Positions 46,596 to 54,733 of a DNA stretch of 64,000 nt are shown piece by piece. Within the stretch, counting starts at the first letter, position 1. The number at the start of each line of letters is the position of its first letter. This DNA comes from Lysobacter sp. TY2-98 (lineage in GTDB: Bacteria; Pseudomonadota; Gammaproteobacteria; Xanthomonadales; Xanthomonadaceae): contig NZ_CP031413.1 in the NCBI RefSeq assembly GCF_003367355.1, positions 372,001 through 436,000 of the forward strand. The letters are read 5' to 3'. The notes beneath the pieces were generated by a model that was not told the origin of the DNA, made no database searches, and saw only the letters and a list, made by a program, of their open reading frames with translations. Both the position numbers and the translations under genes were made by a program.

Positions 46596-46633
46596 GGGAC
46601 GGTTCCCCAGGTAGATCGAAGACTCGCAACAGC

Positions 46634-46665
46634 AAAAGACGCCGGTGGCCAGCGAAGGCCACCGG
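46634..46665 (-). terminator. Intrinsic terminator after the Lpp-like gene
   Basis: Perfect 9-bp stem CCGGTGGCC/GGCCACCGG (46642-46650, 46657-46665), loop of six; on the minus strand followed by CGTCTTTT. It isolates the L,D-transpeptidase gene, whose reading frame starts past it. Confidence 0.75.
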
Positions 46666-46707
46666 ATCGTCGATTCAGGCTGTTCGTTGTGGATCGTACA
46701 AACGCGA

Positions 46708-46977
46708 TCAACCGCGCGGCTTGCGACGCGGAGCCGTCTCGAGCTGCTGCACGCGGCCCTCGATCGCATCCAGCCGTTGATTGGCGCGCTGCGCGGACTG
46801 GTTGGCGGCGTCGGCACTCTGGGCCGCACTCTGCACCTTCGAATCGAGCTGATCGAGGCGCGAATTGATCCGCGCAAAATCGTCATCGTAGGTCGCGCAG
46901 GCGGCGAGGCTGAGCGCGGCGACGATCGCCAGTGCCAGCGGACGGGCCATCACGAGATGTTGCTTGGACAGAATCAT
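46708..46977 (-). CDS. Lpp/OprI-like small outer-membrane lipoprotein
   Basis: 89 aa from the ATG at 46977, with a perfect AAGGAGG site six bases upstream. The lipobox is LAAC in ALAIVAALSLAACATYDD. The mature part is one continuous coiled coil with a- and d-type positions and Ala-rich faces (FARINSRLDQLDSKVQSAAQ, ANQSAQRANQRLDAIEGRVQ), as in Lpp and OprI. The C-terminus ends RRKPRG rather than in a free Lys, so direct covalent attachment through the last residue as in E. coli Lpp is not expected. It may be a free form. A terminator follows. Confidence 0.85.
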   Translation of the reverse strand: MILSKQHLVMARPLALAIVAALSLAACATYDDDFARINSRLDQLDSKVQSAAQSADAANQSAQRANQRLDAIEGRVQQLETAPRRKPRG

Positions 46978-46990
46978 TCCAAACCTCCTT

Positions 46991-47732
46991 CGTCTGGGGG
47001 ATATTCGAAATGGAGCGGCCTTCCTGGAGCACTCATGATCCGCATACAGCTGACGCTCGAATACGTCGATGGACTGTGAAGATGGGTTGTCGCGGGCAGC
47101 TGCGCTCTCAATCCGGCAGCCTGCGCCAGATCTGCAGCGTCCGGTCGCCAGCGCGGCGTTATCCACGGTCGCCGGAAAGGGGTGAGCGCCAGCCGCCGGA
47201 AGGTGCGCGGCGCTGGTCGAGGGCGGAAGTTTCCGGGAGTGCTCGCGAGTCATCGGCGCGGGAACGCTCGACCGGCGCGCTAACGCGCCCAAGTCGGTTT
47301 CCGTATTGATCCTGTCACTTCCAGCGAGGCAAGTTCAGACCGCCATCGCGAGCACCGCGTTGTCGGCGGCGTGTCGTCCTCGTCGCACCGTTTACTCGGT
47401 TGAAATGCACGACCAGCAGTGCGAGGTTAGACGCTAGGGAGTCTGCGCTCGCACGCGCGCGGTCCTCGTGACGGATTCGCCGACGAAGATGGGTTGCTTG
47501 CGGTGCCGACAACGGGGTTACGGCAGCGGTCGACCGCTCCGCCACCTGCATTGCACCGGCGCCACCGACAGCAGCTCGCTCACCATCGCCGACAAGCGCG
47601 CTCCGCATTCTCGAGCTCGATCGCTGCTCTGGTCGCGTTGGGATTGACGGTGACGACGCGCTGCGGATCCCGGAGTCGGCACGCGCCAGTGTCGCGATGC
47701 GGCGGAAAGCAGACCGCGATATCGCGTCGCCC
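46991..47732. other. Long intergenic region with no recognised gene
   Basis: About 740 bp between the Lpp-like gene and the end of the serine hydrolase gene. Open frames of 80-220 codons exist on the minus strand but are Arg/Ala/Ser-rich, lack ribosome sites and resemble no family. The promoter of the Lpp-like gene should lie at the left end. No repeat or IS end was seen. It could contain a decayed gene. Confidence 0.5.
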
Positions 47733-48887
47733 TCAGTTCGCGACGCTGCGCACCACGTCTCCGATGAACTCGTTGACTGCGATCGCGGTGGGCAGCTCGT
47801 CGTAGGCGCCCGCCGTGGTCGCCACCGCGAGATCGAGCTGTGGCACGACGAAGAGGCGTTGACCGCCGTTTCCGAACGCGGCGTGCCACCTGATCGGGCG
47901 TCCCCGCCAGGAGACAGTTCCGGACCACCACTGAGCGCGATAGCGGAAATCGGCCACGTCAGTCCGCAGCCCCGGTGCCCACGCATCTCGAATCCAGTCG
48001 GCAGGGACGAGCTGGCGCCCGTTCCAGCGACCTTCCTCGAGCGCGAGGCGCCCGAACTTCAGTAGGTCGCGCGGACGCAGGCGGAGCCCGTTGAACGCCA
48101 TCGGGCGCCCGGGCGTGTCCCGCAACCACGCCCACCGCGTGATCCCCATCGGTGCGAACAGGCGTTCATTCGCGAACTCGTCGAGGGGTTTGCCCGTTCC
48201 GTCGGCGATGAGCTGGGCGAGCAGGGCGGTGCCGCCGCCGTTGTAGTTGAATCTGGTGCCCGGTGCAGGCTTGATCGGCCGGTCGAGTACGTAGGTCGGC
48301 ACGTCCGTTTTCCAGAAGAGCTTCAGCTCGTCGTTGAGGCCGGGCCGCCCCTCCGTCCACTCCAAACCGCTGCTCATGTCGAGAAGATCGCGGACACGGA
48401 TGCGCCGTGCGTTGTCAGCCGCGACGCCGTCCAGGTGCGGGAAGCTGCCATCGAGCGCTGCATCGGGTGCGGGCACCTTCCGCTGCTCGAACGCGACGCC
48501 ATACAGGAGCGACGTGACAGTCTTTCCCACCGATCGCACGTCGTGCAACGTGCCCGGGCCGAACGACTGGCGTGTGGAGAGCAGCGAGTAGACCGAGCGA
48601 TCCGGGCCGCCCTGGTACATCTCGAGCACAAGCCGACCATGACGCTCGACGAGGATCGCGTGCACGTTAAGTGGCCGGTCCATCAGGCGTTCCGCCGCGG
48701 TGACGAGCGCTTGTTCGTCGAAGCCCTCGGCGCGCGGCGTCGACAGTGTCCAGCCGTCGCTCAGCGCAACGGGTCGTGGGCCGGTTCGCGGGTCGACAGG
48801 ACGCAACCGCGTGACCCAGGTCAGCCATGCCGCTGCCACCAGGCCGAGGGCCACGAGCGCGGCGACTCGGCGCGAACGAAGCTTCAC
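47733..48887 (-). CDS. Serine hydrolase, class C beta-lactamase/penicillin-binding family
   Basis: 384 aa. An N-terminal hydrophobic stretch (VAALVALGLVAAAWLTWV) is an uncleaved anchor or signal peptide. Active-site motifs of the AmpC-like fold are in order: SxxK as SVGK in VRSVGKTVTSLLYG, YxN as YNG within TRFNYNGGGTALL, and a third motif HAAFGNGGQRLFV in place of KTG. The SVGK/YNG/GNGG pattern is that of EstB-like esterases and related hydrolases rather than true beta-lactamases, so it probably acts on small esters or peptides in the periplasm. Stands alone. Confidence 0.87.
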   Translation of the reverse strand: MKLRSRRVAALVALGLVAAAWLTWVTRLRPVDPRTGPRPVALSDGWTLSTPRAEGFDEQALVTAAERLMDRPLNVHAILVERHGRLVLEMYQGGPDRSVYSLLSTRQSFGPGTLHDVRSVGKTVTSLLYGVAFEQRKVPAPDAALDGSFPHLDGVAADNARRIRVRDLLDMSSGLEWTEGRPGLNDELKLFWKTDVPTYVLDRPIKPAPGTRFNYNGGGTALLAQLIADGTGKPLDEFANERLFAPMGITRWAWLRDTPGRPMAFNGLRLRPRDLLKFGRLALEEGRWNGRQLVPADWIRDAWAPGLRTDVADFRYRAQWWSGTVSWRGRPIRWHAAFGNGGQRLFVVPQLDLAVATTAGAYDELPTAIAVNEFIGDVVRSVAN

Positions 48888-48964
48888 GATGGCGGGATAC
48901 CCGAAGAGCGACGCCGTCAGTCTATGCGGGCTGCATCAGCGCCTGTGAGCCATTGGCGTCCGTC

Positions 48965-48990
48965 CGACGGTGGAGCGACGTCCACCGTCG
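48965..48990 (-). terminator. Hairpin downstream of the secreted-protein gene
   Basis: Perfect 10-bp stem CGACGGTGGA/TCCACCGTCG with a six-base loop, 25 nt beyond the stop at 49015. No T-run on the minus strand, so terminator activity is uncertain. Confidence 0.45.
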
Positions 48991-49014
48991 AACGGGCTTC
49001 CGCACTGGCTCGGA

Positions 49015-49617
49015 TCAGCGATCGGGTTCGATGAATGACGTATCGACGCTGGCCACGCCAATCGGCAGGCCGGGAGCGAATGCGCTGACGTTGAACACAG
49101 AGTTGAGCGCCGCCGCCGCGTCGGCCGCGAGTTTCGCCTGCACACCGGACAGCCGCAGCTTGCCAGCGTACGCGCTGCGGTTGACCTGCGGTGCGGACGT
49201 CGGCGTGAGATCGAACAGGTTGAGGCGGCCGAGCAACGTGTCGTCGACCTTGACGAGTCCGGTCAGCACGGGCGACGGGCCGGTGGTGTCGATCACGAAG
49301 CTGCTGATGTTGACGCGGCGCGCGCCGGCGATGAGGTTGAGCCCACCGTCGTGCACGATCTCGCCCTTGACCGTTCCCAGATCGATTTCACCGGTAGGGA
49401 TGGGCAACGCTGCAACGGCACCACTCAGGCGCGCGGGATAGCTCGCCGACGCGGCGACGCCGAGACTGGCCAGCGCGCCGGTGAATGTCGGGCTGAGCTG
49501 CACGGTGGTCTGGCCGCCGGTGGTCGAGACGGTGGGTGCGGCGAAGGTCGTCATCGGAAGCGCGAGCGCGGAGACCAGCAGCAACCGGCCGATCGTATTC
49601 AGGACTCGAGTACGCAT
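49015..49617 (-). CDS. Secreted protein of unknown function
   Basis: 200 aa from the ATG at 49617, preceded by GAGGAAA. Signal peptide LLLVSALALPMTTFAAPT. The mature protein has no Cys and is predicted beta-rich with small residues: VSTTGGQTTVQLSPTFTGAL, IDLGTVKGEIVHDGGLNLIA, SSFVIDTTGPSPVLTGLVKV. The repeated Gly/Thr/Leu pattern resembles secreted all-beta proteins of choice-of-anchor type, but I cannot assign a family. Separated from the lipocalin gene upstream by 112 nt and from the hydrolase by a hairpin; it could be co-transcribed with the lipid operon. Confidence 0.7.
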   Translation of the reverse strand: MRTRVLNTIGRLLLVSALALPMTTFAAPTVSTTGGQTTVQLSPTFTGALASLGVAASASYPARLSGAVAALPIPTGEIDLGTVKGEIVHDGGLNLIAGARRVNISSFVIDTTGPSPVLTGLVKVDDTLLGRLNLFDLTPTSAPQVNRSAYAGKLRLSGVQAKLAADAAAALNSVFNVSAFAPGLPIGVASVDTSFIEPDR

Positions 49618-49729
49618 AACGGTTTCCTCGTGCGATGGGGGAGGCCAGCGCAGTGCGCATGGCCGCGGGAGCGTCGCGCCGAGTCCGCGTCCGCTCCAGC
49701 GCACAAGCACCGAAACGCGACCCGTACAT

Positions 49730-50290
49730 CTACGGAGTGGTGGCTCGCTCCGCGTCCACCGCCGGCTCGGGCCAGCGCTGCGGCACCTTGCGAAGACCTT
49801 CGAGCGTGTAGCCCATCGCCTGCAGTCGTTGCACCGCATCCGCGTACGCGGCGTCGGAGATCGTCGGCGTGCGCGCCATGATCCACGCGTAGTCGCGCTT
49901 GTTGCGGGCGATGATGGTCAGCGAATAGTCCGGGCTGAGGTAGGCGATCACGTACTCGGCCTGGATCGGCCACACGAACTGCATGCCCCAGACCGCGTTC
50001 GACGTGCCGGGGCGCACCGTGCCGACCGGCTGCATGACTTTGACCGGGCTGTCGAAACTGCCATTGCGGTAGCGGAAGTGCGTCTGGATGCGTCCATCGC
50101 GCCGGAGCATGTACGACTCGATGGCGTTGTACGCATTGCGCTCGGGGTACGACGGAATGTGTGCGATGACGTACCAGTCGCCCATGAAGTGCGACAGGTT
50201 GACGTTCGCGACGGGCTTGAGCGGTCGCGACGCATGCGCGCAGCCGGCCAGGGCGAGCATCGCGAGAACGAACGCACGCAGGGTTCGCAT
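49730..50290 (-). CDS. blc: Bacterial lipocalin (Blc-like) lipoprotein
   Basis: 186 aa from the ATG at 50290, one base after the upstream methyltransferase stop. The lipobox LAGC (ALAGCAHASR) predicts an outer-membrane lipoprotein. Lipocalin signatures: the GxW motif in HFMGDWYVIAHIPSYPERN and the second region TIIARNKRDYAWIMARTPTI. Blc binds fatty acids and lysophospholipids. As the last gene of an operon for fatty-acid modification it could bind or move the modified acyl chains between membranes. The C-terminal tail PAVDAERATTP is extra. Confidence 0.92.
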   Translation of the reverse strand: MRTLRAFVLAMLALAGCAHASRPLKPVANVNLSHFMGDWYVIAHIPSYPERNAYNAIESYMLRRDGRIQTHFRYRNGSFDSPVKVMQPVGTVRPGTSNAVWGMQFVWPIQAEYVIAYLSPDYSLTIIARNKRDYAWIMARTPTISDAAYADAVQRLQAMGYTLEGLRKVPQRWPEPAVDAERATTP

Positions 50291-50291
50291 G

Positions 50292-51362
50292 TCACGCCCC
50301 CCGCGAAAAGCGGTAGTGGGCGACGTGCCACTCCTGGCCGCCGCGATATCCGAAAAGTTCGGCGCAAGCCATCCAGAAGATGCGCCAGCGCTGGTTCCAG
50401 AGCGGCGCCGCATCGCCGTAGGCCTCGCGCAGGCAGGCCATGACCGGGTCGCGTCGCGCATCGTGATTGGCCAACCAGTGGTTGGCCGTACGCTCGTAAT
50501 GGCGACCGTCGACCAGCCAGCGACGCTCCAGCCGCAGGTGCTGCTGGAAGTGCAGCAAGGTGTCGGCCGCAGGCATCAGGCCACCCGTGAAGAAGTGACG
50601 GCCCATCCAGTCGTCCTGGCCGTCCGTCTCGAACGGATAGAGCAGCGTGCGGTGGCAGAACACGTGCACGAACAGCTGGCCGCCGGGCCGCAGCCACGTG
50701 GCGATGCGCGACAGCAGCAGGTCGTAGTTGCGCATGTGCTCGAACATCTCGACCGACACGCAGCGGTCGTACGCACTCGCCTCCAGGTCGAGGCGGTTGA
50801 CGTCGCGCGTGATGACCTGGACGTTGTCGAACCCGCGAATAGCGCACTGCTCGAGGATGTATTCGCGCTGGCCATGGGAGTTCGACACCGCGGTGATGCG
50901 TGCCGCCGGAAAGCGCTCGGCCATCCACAGCGTCAGCGAGCCCCAGCCGCAGCCGAGTTCCAGGATGTCCTGGCCGTCCACGAGTCCGGCACGCTCGGCA
51001 TACAGCAGCAGCATCGCCTCCTCGGCCTCGTCGACCGTCTCCGTGCCGGTCGGGTAGTAGCAGCACGAATATTTTCGGCGCGCGCCCAGGCACGCTGCGA
51101 AGAACGACGCCGGAAGCTCGTAATGCTGGCGGTTCGCCTCCTCGGTGTGCAGCGCGAGCGGGCTCGCACGCAGCCCGTCGAGGCGTTCGCTCATGCGCTG
51201 CGACTGCGCCTCGAGGCTGCCGCGGAGTTCGTCGCGCAGGCGTTGTTCGCACAGCCGGCGGATGCCGATCCGGATGAGCGGATCGGGCAATACGCCGCGT
51301 TCGGCGAGCCCGAGCAGGCCGTCATCGGGACGATCGGAAACCGCATCCATTACGGTGTTCAT
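50292..51362 (-). CDS. CFA-synthase-family SAM methyltransferase, coclaurine-methyltransferase-like clade
   Basis: 356 aa from the ATG at 51362, overlapping the DUF1295 stop. A helical N-terminus (LIRIGIRRLCEQRLRDELRG) precedes the CFAS core: KYSCCYYPTG, the SAM-binding LELGCGWGSLTLWMAERFP, VSVEMFEHMRN and FFTGGLMPAAD. The FVHVFCHRTLLYPFE and FFTGG segments resemble the clade that includes plant coclaurine N-methyltransferases rather than E. coli Cfa. It may methylate an acyl chain or another small substrate. A second, distinct CFA-type gene is three genes upstream in the operon, so the two probably act at different steps. Confidence 0.85.
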   Translation of the reverse strand: MNTVMDAVSDRPDDGLLGLAERGVLPDPLIRIGIRRLCEQRLRDELRGSLEAQSQRMSERLDGLRASPLALHTEEANRQHYELPASFFAACLGARRKYSCCYYPTGTETVDEAEEAMLLLYAERAGLVDGQDILELGCGWGSLTLWMAERFPAARITAVSNSHGQREYILEQCAIRGFDNVQVITRDVNRLDLEASAYDRCVSVEMFEHMRNYDLLLSRIATWLRPGGQLFVHVFCHRTLLYPFETDGQDDWMGRHFFTGGLMPAADTLLHFQQHLRLERRWLVDGRHYERTANHWLANHDARRDPVMACLREAYGDAAPLWNQRWRIFWMACAELFGYRGGQEWHVAHYRFSRGA

Positions 51363-52141
51363 GGCGACTCCTTCGGAAACCATGGAAACAGCATCGGTGT
51401 GCTGCGCTGATAGGCGCGGTAGTCGTCGCCGCGCGTGCGCAGGGCCTGGCGCTCGGTGTGCGGAATGCCGCTCAACCAGCGCAGGAACACGTACATCGTG
51501 ATGGGGCCGGCCCAGGCCAGCCATGCGATGGGCGAGCCGACCGCGAGCAGGACGTACGTGAACCAGTGAAGCCACTCGAAGAAGTAGTTCGGATGCCGGC
51601 TGTACTTCCACAGGCCGGTCCGCAGCGTCCGTCCACGATTGCGGGGATCGGCGCGGAAGCGCGCGAGCTGCGCATCGGCGACGGCTTCGCCGCCGACTGC
51701 GAGCAACCACGTGATCATCGCTGCGAGGAGAATGGGCCACGCAGGTGTGATCGGTGTGCGCGCGACCGCAACGAACGGCAGCGCGAAGATCACGACCAGC
51801 AGGGCCTGCGCCTGGAACACCGCGAACCAGCGCGCGCCGTGGTCGCCCCAGCCGGCGCGCAGTGCGGCGTAGCGCCCGTCCTCGTGTTCGCCACGCACGC
51901 GCCGCCACAGGTGCGTGGCGAGACGGAACCCCCAAGTGCCGCCGAACAGCGCGAGCGCGATGCGTGGCGCGAGCGCACCGTCGCCGAGTACGGCGAGCAC
52001 CACCGCGCTCGCGCCGACGCCGCCGGCCCAGACCACGTCGACGATGCCGGCGTCGCGCCGGCGTTGCTGCCAACGCCACGCGAACGTCTGCGCAACCGCC
52101 GCGCCCGCCCACACGATCAGCAAGGCAGTGAAGACGCTCAT
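51359..52141 (-). CDS. DUF1295 (steroid 5-alpha-reductase-like) membrane protein
   Basis: 260 aa from the ATG at 52141, overlapping the DUF2878 stop. Six to seven membrane helices. Family motifs: WQQRRRDAGIVDVVWAGG near the N-terminus and LWKYSRHPNYFFEWLHW in the C-terminal third, which matches the NAD(P)H-binding region of 5-alpha-reductases and of isoprenylcysteine methyltransferases. Reduction of a double bond in an acyl chain would fit an operon containing a desaturase and methyltransferases. No substrate has been fixed for most members. Confidence 0.88.
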   Translation of the reverse strand: MSVFTALLIVWAGAAVAQTFAWRWQQRRRDAGIVDVVWAGGVGASAVVLAVLGDGALAPRIALALFGGTWGFRLATHLWRRVRGEHEDGRYAALRAGWGDHGARWFAVFQAQALLVVIFALPFVAVARTPITPAWPILLAAMITWLLAVGGEAVADAQLARFRADPRNRGRTLRTGLWKYSRHPNYFFEWLHWFTYVLLAVGSPIAWLAWAGPITMYVFLRWLSGIPHTERQALRTRGDDYRAYQRSTPMLFPWFPKESP

Positions 52142-52677
52142 CGCATGTCCCCGGCAAAGCGCGACGCGTGCGCCTGTTGCTGTTCGCGCAGGCGACGGGC
52201 GAGCACCAGCAGCAGGCACGACGCGCACGACCAGCCCACCGCGAGCGCGACGAGCGCGGGTTGCGGTTCTTCGAACGTCACCGCGCCAAGCCGCTGCGCG
52301 GCGACGTAGGAGGCGGGGCCGCCGACCGCACCCAGCACGGCCGCCTGCATCGGCCCCAGTCCCTTCAACGCATGGTCGAGCGTCAGCGCGAACGCCGCCC
52401 ACATCGCAAGGATCCATGCCGGCGCAGGCAGCCCGGGCGTCGTTGCCGCATACGTGACGGTGCCCGACGCCGCGAGCGCGCCATCGAACAGCGCACCCAG
52501 CACGAGCGAACACGCGACCAACCGCACGTCGGCGGCGCGCGTGTGCGACGCGCGCACCTGCAGCGCGACGAACAGCGCGCATGCCACGACACCCGGCGCG
52601 GCGCTGCCGTGCGCGGCGCCGAGCACGGCGGCCCACCACACCCACTGGAAACCCGCGAAGGTGGCGAGGCGTCGCAT
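52138..52677 (-). CDS. DUF2878 membrane protein
   Basis: 179 aa, overlapping both neighbours (TGATG with the CFA gene, ATGA with DUF1295). About five hydrophobic helices (FQWVWWAAVLGAAHGSAAPG, LVACSLVLGALFDGALAASG, ILAMWAAFALTLDHALKGL, LVALAVGWSCASCLLLVLAR). The core LGALFDG and WAAFALTLDH are as in DUF2878 proteins, which travel with CFA and DUF1295 genes. Function unknown. Its position suggests a membrane partner in acyl modification. Confidence 0.78.
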   Translation of the reverse strand: MRRLATFAGFQWVWWAAVLGAAHGSAAPGVVACALFVALQVRASHTRAADVRLVACSLVLGALFDGALAASGTVTYAATTPGLPAPAWILAMWAAFALTLDHALKGLGPMQAAVLGAVGGPASYVAAQRLGAVTFEEPQPALVALAVGWSCASCLLLVLARRLREQQQAHASRFAGDMR

Positions 52678-53945
52678 CAGGCCTCCACGACGTTCACGGG
52701 CGTCGCGGGTCGGTAGCCCGGTCGCGCGAACAGCATCTGCGCGACGCCGATCGAGCGTTCGCGGAAGCCGCCTTCGCAGTAGGCGAGGTAGAACGTCCAC
52801 ATGCGTACGAAGCGCTCGTCGAATCCGAGCGCGTGCACCTGCGGGAGCTGCGCGAGGAAGCGCGTGCGCCAGGCGGCGAGCGTGCGCGCGTACGACAGGC
52901 CCATGTCCTCCAGGTGCAGCAGGGCGAGGTCGCTGGCCGACGTCTTCGCCTCCATCAGCGCAGCGATCGACGGAATGAACGAGCCCGGGAACACATGGCG
53001 CTTGATGAAGTCGACCGAGCGCACGGCCTGCGCGTAACGGTGGTCTTCGATGGTGATCGCCTGCACGAGCGCGAGGCCCTCCGGGCGCAGCCGGTCGCGC
53101 AGGCAGGCGAAGTAGGGCTGCAGGTTGCCGGGGCCGATGGCTTCCACCATCTCGATGGACACCAGCTTGTCGTAGACGCCGTCGAGGTCGCGGAAGTCGC
53201 GTAGCAGCACCTCGACGCGATCCTGCAGGCCGGCATCGGCCACGCGCTGTCGCGCAAGGCCGTATTGCTCGCGCGACAGCGTCGTGGTGGTGACGTGGCA
53301 GCCGTAGTTGCGTGCAGCGTGCAGGGCGAAACCGCCCCAGCCGGTGCCGATCTCGAGCACGCGCTCGCCCGGGCACAGCTGCAACTTGCGGCAGATCGTG
53401 TCGAGCTTGCGGGTGGACGCGACGTCCAGCGTGTCGTCGTCGCGCTCGTAGAGCGCCGACGAATACATGAGATCCGGCGACAGGAACAACCGGAAGAAGT
53501 CGTTCCCGAGGTCATAGTGCGCGGCGATGTTGCGACGCGCACCCGCGCGCGTATTCGCCCGCAGTGCATGCGTGGCACGCAGCATCCATCCCGCCACGCG
53601 CGCTGGTCCTCGCTCGGCCGCGTCGAGCAATTCGCGGTTGCGCACCAGCAGGCGCACCAGGCCGACCAGGTCGTCGCAGCTCCACCAGCCGTCCATGTAT
53701 GCCTCGGCCGCACCGACGCTTCCACCGGCCGCGACGGCGCGATAGAAGCGCGCGTCGTGCACATGCATCACCGGTGTCGCGGTGTCGCGCGCGGCATCGC
53801 CCAGCAGCGCGGAGCCCCACGCGTCGTGCACCATCACGCCGCCCGACGCGAGCGCGCCGAGCTGGCGCCATACCCGCGCGCGCAACAGGCGGTCGAGCGC
53901 GCCGGGCGGTCGCGTGGAACCAAGGGTCTGCACGGTGTCGTTCAT
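52677..53945 (-). CDS. Cyclopropane-fatty-acyl-phospholipid synthase family methyltransferase
   Basis: 422 aa from the ATG at 53945. The N-terminal domain ([33 protein letters not shown]) and the SAM domain ([57 protein letters not shown]) match CFA synthases, which add a methylene or methyl to unsaturated chains in phospholipids. The active-site segment YSCAY of E. coli Cfa, whose Cys binds bicarbonate, reads [15 protein letters not shown] here, so Cys is Ser. That may point to a branched methyl product instead of a cyclopropane. Overlaps DUF1365 (ATGA) and DUF2878 (TGATG). Confidence 0.9.
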   Translation of the reverse strand: MNDTVQTLGSTRPPGALDRLLRARVWRQLGALASGGVMVHDAWGSALLGDAARDTATPVMHVHDARFYRAVAAGGSVGAAEAYMDGWWSCDDLVGLVRLLVRNRELLDAAERGPARVAGWMLRATHALRANTRAGARRNIAAHYDLGNDFFRLFLSPDLMYSSALYERDDDTLDVASTRKLDTICRKLQLCPGERVLEIGTGWGGFALHAARNYGCHVTTTTLSREQYGLARQRVADAGLQDRVEVLLRDFRDLDGVYDKLVSIEMVEAIGPGNLQPYFACLRDRLRPEGLALVQAITIEDHRYAQAVRSVDFIKRHVFPGSFIPSIAALMEAKTSASDLALLHLEDMGLSYARTLAAWRTRFLAQLPQVHALGFDERFVRMWTFYLAYCEGGFRERSIGVAQMLFARPGYRPATPVNVVEA

Positions 53946-54733
53946 GCGTGGGCGTCGTTCGTGGGGTGATCGTGGACCGGGGTTCGCTTGAGCCAGAGCC
54001 GCAGCGCCTGCCAGTGGATCGCGCCGAGCACCTGCAGCGTCATGGCGGGATAGCGCCAGAGCACGCGCGACAGCGCGGCGCGGTCGAGCGGTCGCCGCTG
54101 CATCGCCAGCGTGGCGTCGAACTCGCGCGTATCGCCGTCGCATACGTCCATATGGACGTGCAGCGACGCCCCGGGGGGCGTGAACGTCCATGCATAGCGG
54201 CGCTGCATGGCCATGAACGGCGATACATGGAAGGTCTTGTCGAACTGCCAGTGCAGTGCGCGGCCCCGGCGTTCGGCCTCGGTCACGTTCAACACGTAGG
54301 CATGGCGTTCGCGCCACGGCGTGTTGGTGATCTCGGCGACGATGGTATCGAGCGCGTGGCCGTCCGCGGCGTAGCAGTAGTAGAAGCTCACCGGGTTGAA
54401 CACGTGGCCGAAGTAGCGCGCGTGCGTCAGCAACCGGATCGGACCGTCGACCGCCGTCCCCGTAGCGCCGCGGATGCGGTCGCGCACGGCGTCGGCAAGC
54501 GGCATCGAGGACGGACCGAGGTAGTCGCTGCGACGGAATTCGGCGACGTTGCGACGGCGCGTCGACCACAACGGATGTCGACGCAGCACGTCGTCGACCT
54601 CGTCGAGGTCGAGAAAAAGTTGCGCCATGCGGTAGTCGAAGGCATGCGCGCGCGGGCCAAAGCGTCGATGGCGCACGCGCCCTTCGTACAGCGCGCTGCG
54701 TCGCGACCCCACGTCGTCACCGCGTGCGCTCAT
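53942..54733 (-). CDS. DUF1365 family protein
   Basis: 263 aa from the ATG at 54733, overlapping the FAD gene stop. Recognised by [58 protein letters not shown] and the C-terminal [22 protein letters not shown]1365 genes nearly always stand between an FAD oxidoreductase and a CFA-type gene, as here. No enzymatic role has been proved that I can cite. It has no signal peptide; the C-terminal hydrophobic helix may attach it to the inner membrane. Confidence 0.87.
   Translation of the reverse strand: MSARGDDVGSRRSALYEGRVRHRRFGPRAHAFDYRMAQLFLDLDEVDDVLRRHPLWSTRRRNVAEFRRSDYLGPSSMPLADAVRDRIRGATGTAVDGPIRLLTHARYFGHVFNPVSFYYCYAADGHALDTIVAEITNTPWRERHAYVLNVTEAERRGRALHWQFDKTFHVSPFMAMQRRYAWTFTPPGASLHVHMDVCDGDTREFDATLAMQRRPLDRAALSRVLWRYPAMTLQVLGAIHWQALRLWLKRTPVHDHPTNDAHA

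Noticed and set aside
47315..47986. A ~220-codon minus-strand frame in the gap upstream of the serine hydrolase stop
   Set aside because: Overlaps the real C-terminus of the hydrolase, Ser/Arg-rich, no ribosome site or homology that I recognise. A decayed gene cannot be excluded.
47733..48887. Serine hydrolase considered as a beta-lactamase resistance gene
   Set aside because: The SVGK/YNG/GNGG motif set and an N-terminal anchor fit esterase-type members; the KTG motif is missing.
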